Positions 59,810-64,000 of a stretch of DNA of 64,000 nt are shown piece after piece. The translations under genes were made by a program, and so were the position numbers. Position 1 is the stretch's first letter, and each line of letters begins with the position of its first letter. Source of the stretch: Sordaria brevicollis (Eukaryota; Ascomycota; Sordariomycetes; Sordariales; Sordariaceae); assembly GCA_033439795.1 (NCBI GenBank), contig JAUTDP010000002.1, positions 1,240,001 to 1,304,000 of the forward strand. The letters run 5' to 3'. Under the pieces are notes generated by a model, which was given only the letters and a program-made list of their open reading frames with translations, did no database searches and was not told the DNA's origin.

Positions 59810-62581
59810 CCAAAGGTTGGGCAGGTTATAACCTAATTAATAAACAATTCCTAAAAATCTCTCAATACCTATAAATACACCTATTTTACTAGCAAATCGA
59901 AGTACCCCAAAATTAATATATAATTTTCGTTCTACCCTTATAACCCGCTAACGAAATATTAAGGAATAGCAAGGAATAGTATTTCCCCTCCTTCTTTTAT
60001 CCTTATTACCTCCTCTTTATACGTATATATACCACTATTCTTATATCCTTATTAATACTACCCTATTACTCTACCGTTATTATAAAACCCGATAACGAAG
60101 ATTAAAACTAATTTAAAGAAATATCGTAAATAGCTTTTAATTTGCTTCTAAAGGAAGAGAAAATTTAAATAGTTATACGTACGTATAACGCAAATTAGTT
60201 TAAAAGCCTTAAAATAATAACCAAAATATAATAAACTCCGTATATTAAAACTTAGGGCCGATAAAATAGCGCTAAACCTAAGGCACAAAACGGCGGGCAT
60301 AATAAAAAATTAATAGATAGCGAAAATTTAATATTATAATTATAAATAAATATACAAATCTCTATTAATTAATACTAATTATACGTTATTTTTAACCTTA
60401 TTATATAAAGGTAAAACTGACCACACATCCCCCCAAATCTACTGACACATCCCCCCCACCACTAATAGCTAACATCAAAGTTTCCCTATTTTATATAGTA
60501 AAATGCAGTTTTTTTATATCATTTAATATTTCCATAGCATTTTAACAAGTGCGCTAAAACTACCAAAATCGTAATAATTTTATAATATTAAATATAGATA
60601 AGGACGAGCGTAACGTATAAATTCGCAATAATATAGATCTATTTACTCGTAATATTTACCCTTAATATTTATTTATTATTAATAATTTCGATAGGGTTGT
60701 ATTTACCGCCCTCTCTATCCCGCTATATTTCGTATGGGTTAGGCTCCTACTCCTCTTTATACTCCTCCTCCTCGAAATCCATTATACGGTCAAATTCCCA
60801 ACCCGTACCTTTAACCTACTTTACCTTATTCTTATACTTCCTATATTACTAAACTTAAAGGGCATTAAATAAACGCCGCCTAACTTCTATAAATTTAAAA
60901 ATAAAGGGTATATTATAATTAATATAGGCTAATCTACCCTATTGGCGCTAAATACGCGGTTTATTAGGATTAAATTCCTATTTAACTTTGGGTTATAATT
61001 TTAAATAACTATAATATACCCCCTTATATTATTCTACCTATTCCCTATCCTTTTTAAAAGTAACGTTATAGGGTAGTTTTAACTCTTTAAGCAATCTCCT
61101 TTAAAAGTAATATAGGGGGCCGGGTAAGGTATAAACGGCGGCCTTCCTTTATAATTCTACTTCTTTAACGAAATAAACTTACTACTATTCTTCCAATATA
61201 ATTAAATTCTCCTTTATCTTCTCCTCCTCCTCCCTTCTATCCTTTTCTATTATATATTACATTATCTCCCTATCTTTATTATTAATTAAATAATCTTTAA
61301 TATCCGACTTATAAGAATTATAGCCGATAGAAATATTATTAAAATAATTAGTATTATCGTTAAGGATAATGGGTAGGATAAAGGGGGTTAATTTTCGTTA
61401 TTCGGGTTCGAAATATAATATAATAGGGACGATATTAACGAAAGGGGAAGAATAGGCAAAATTCAAAGTAAATCCAATAAATTAAGGGGTAATTATAATA
61501 CCCTTATCTAAATTATTTAAATTATTTAAACTATATCCAATATTATTATCAATAATAATACAATCCGCCTCTAAAATAACCTCTCTATACCTAAATTAGT
61601 TAACGGGCTCGCTAAGTCGGATCGCTTTAAAGGTATTAATTACCCTCTTAATTACCTTTTTAATTACCCTTTTAATCCTACCCTTAATCGCCTTTTTAAC
61701 TACCCTAAATTATAATTATAATTAAACGGCATCTTTAGTATCGAAAATTTTAATATTATCGCCAAATTCGTATTAAAAATAATTATAGCGCGCTAACGCC
61801 CGTATAGGAATAATATTATTCGAATAATTATATAAGGTAAATATTTAACGGCGTTAACTTTAAATAACGGTAATCTAGGACCGTATAACCCTTTAATTAA
61901 TAAATAGTATAATAATATAAATTTATTCCTTTTTACTAAACGGTCCTTTATTATGCGAACGTCCTTTAAATATACCTTTCTTAACTAATTTAAATCGTAA
62001 ATAAATATCGACCGAATCCTATAAAGGTAATTAATATAAAGAGTAATCGGGTAAAGGATATATAAAATTTACCTTAATTTAATTTAAATACTAAAATAAA
62101 TAATAATTATCCTTTACAACAAAGACCTTTTACTTAACGTACGCTAAAACCTCTATATTATAAGCGTAAAATAGCTTATATTATATAGTAAATCGATTAG
62201 TATATAGCGGGAAAAGGTTATTATTATATATAATTACCCTATTATATTTAATGGGGAGTATTAATACTAATAAATAATATTAGTACTATAATAATTTTAA
62301 TACCTAAGAGGAGAATTCGAATTTATATATACTTAATTATTTAATCGCTCCCTAATTAATATACACTCGCGATTTAAATTTATTAATTTCCATTATATAA
62401 TTATTATAACGATTATTAACGTATTATATAGTAATATCGTATAAATTAATTAAACTACCGTACGCCGTAACGTTAAACAATTTTAATTAACTATTATTCG
62501 ATTCGTTAAGGGAAGTAATTTTCTAACTACAATTAAAAATATCGTATATATAATAATAAGCCTAAATTTACTTAATAAATA
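59810..62581 (-). repeat. RIP-mutated block with a decayed minus-strand frame
   Basis: AT-rich, CpG kept and CpA depleted. Between about 60650 and 61760 the minus strand reads as broken protein (ADCIIIDNNIGYSLNNLNNL, FIGFTLNFAYSSPFVNIVPI, WEFDRIMDFEEEEYKEE) with few frameshifts but several stops. I could not match it to a transposase, gag or other family. A short patch near 60415-60475 keeps CpA and has two copies of CACATCCCCCC. Confidence 0.5.
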
Positions 62582-62879
62582 TGATACCGGAACGGCATCG
62601 TGGTTGTCACATAACGTCATTACGATAAGTGACAACCGCCGGCCAGCGTTCTAAACGGCTGGCGCCGACCGTTAGAACAATTCACGTTCACTTCGTAAAA
62701 GCGACCGCGTTATAGCGCGCCGGACCTATAGAAGTGGGTTAGCCGTTCGAAGCTCGCGGGGTATATAATCTATAACCGCTGCGAGCTCCCCTCTTATTTA
62801 ATTCTTCTTTTTCTATCAATTTATTAACGTTTATAATTATATATATTATATATTTTATAATACCCTTTCAACGGTATTA
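62582..62879 (+). repeat. 5' LTR of a third LTR retroelement
   Basis: 298 nt beginning TGATACCG and ending CGGTATTA, a RIPed form of the inverted CGGTATCA. The first ~120 nt keep CpA/TpG and contain the inverted repeat GGTTGTCAC...GTGACAACC; the rest is RIPed. A TATA-like GGTATATAA lies near 62760. Its 3' partner would be beyond the window. Confidence 0.65.
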
Positions 62880-64000
62880 AATGGTAATTGCAACTACAAA
62901 TCGCAGTACTCCGACCGAACTATACCACACTATTATCGCAATCTTATAAAAAAGGACCCCGCGATCGTTAGTAAAATCGTCCTTATAATAATTTCCTCGG
63001 TAAAAGTATTATTACTAAATACGTAAGACGAATTTAGGTATTCTCGCAACTAAAATTACTTTTCCGTACCGGTCGAATTATTTATTCAATCTTCAATTAT
63101 ATTATTTACTTATTATTTATTAAAACGACGAATTTAAATATTTACTAAAACACCTCCCTCCCTTACAGCGAATTTAAATAATTATAAAGGACTTTATTAT
63201 TTATTATCCTTAATACGGCGAATTTAAATACCCATTATCTATTACTACCTAAATCCTAAATTCAAATTCTAAATATTAAAGGTTTCCCCCGTTACCGAAT
63301 TTTAGGTACGTAACGGTATTTAAAACTATTCCGATTCCTATTTATCTTACCCTAATTTCGCGACCCGAAAGCTATTTAAATTCGCGCTTATATATTTCTA
63401 AAAACCACCCAATAGGAATTACAATAACTAACCTTACTCGGGCAACCTCTATTATACCTAGTATATTCATTAATTCTAACGCGCTTAATAATTTATATAA
63501 CTTAACCCCTACATTTCTTATAATTAATTCCCGCGTTATTAAATTTATTCGCGATAATAATTTGGACGATACGTCCTATTTTAAAAGCGAAATTAACCTT
63601 TACAAAGACAATAAAAACGATAAAACCGCTATAATAAAACCCCCGCCCGTAAAAAGGAAATATTATAAAGAATTATTTATAATAACCTTCGTTTAAGGAT
63701 ACTAAATTCTCAACGTATTTAATAATATTTATACTCCGCTAATCGCTAACCCCGACCCCGTAATTAAATATCCGTTTATAAGCGCGTATATTTACGCCCT
63801 TTATTAAAATAAAAAATTTAAAAAAAACCAAATCGATAAAAGCTAAACTTCATTCCCTAATCGGCTACAACTATCAAATTCGTAATATAATTACAATTCT
63901 AAGACTTTAAGCGTAGGCCCCGACCTAAATTTCCTATTATTATTCCGCCCCTTTAAATTTAATAATAATAAAAAATCGGTAAAATACTTCGACGATAAAG
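62880..64000 (+). mobile_element. Start of RIPed LTR element (leader and gag-like frame), runs off the window
   Basis: Begins ATGGTAATTGC, a possible primer-binding site. The plus strand then reads as a decayed hydrophilic frame (KEEIN-type and NSRVIKFIRDNNLDDTSYF) without a domain that I can name. Four imperfect copies of GCGAATTTAAAT-like sequence occur at about 63030-63230. Continues past 64000. Confidence 0.5.

Overview
The window looks like a filamentous ascomycete of the Neurospora/Sordariales type. Two things support this. (1) About 31 kb is extremely AT-rich DNA in which CpA and TpG are nearly absent while CpG survives, which is the signature of repeat-induced point mutation (RIP). 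(2) The intervening DNA carries spliced genes with short introns (55-181 nt), GTRNGT-type donors, CTAAC/CTGAC-like branch sites, and typical fungal families (HET domain, CBM1 carbohydrate esterase, PMC1-type Ca2+ pump). The genus is inference; no marker gene is present.

Layout. 1-22.3 kb is a graveyard of RIP-mutated, mostly plus-strand retroelements: a Ty3/gypsy gag remnant, a LINE, a chromodomain gypsy element (gypsy-1), and a second full-length gypsy (gypsy-2, 13888-21248) inserted inside the 3' coding part of gypsy-1 with a TAACT target duplication. A non-RIPed ~414-bp MITE (10748-11161) sits inside gypsy-1. 22.6-25.4 kb and 30.7-33.1 kb form a non-RIPed pocket of small, charged, unrecognised genes, some broken, that share duplicated flanking DNA. 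The pocket is split by a second RIPed LINE (25.4-30.5 kb). 33.5-59 kb is ordinary euchromatin. 59.8-64 kb returns to RIPed DNA with a minus-strand decayed ORF and the 5' LTR plus start of the coding region of another LTR element.

Euchromatic genes, in order: PMC1-type Ca2+-ATPase (-), intron-containing tRNA-Ala(TGC) (-), unknown 288-aa protein with a charged tail (-), Ser/Thr-rich single-pass surface protein (+), secreted LVIVD/choice-of-anchor-B-like protein (-), Mn-type CDF metal transporter (-), HET-domain protein (+), a second Ser/Thr-rich secreted protein related to the first (-), CE5 acetylxylan esterase/cutinase-fold enzyme with CBM1 (-), and a BTB/POZ gene with one in-frame UAG (-). 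A second MITE with 61-bp inverted repeats and an 8-bp target duplication lies at 59055-59316.

The genes do not form an obvious pathway cluster. Two (Ca2+ pump, CDF) handle cations, three or four products are secreted or surface proteins, and HET plus BTB are typical of accessory fungal gene space next to heterochromatin. All splice junctions given here were read by eye from donor, acceptor and reading-frame consistency.
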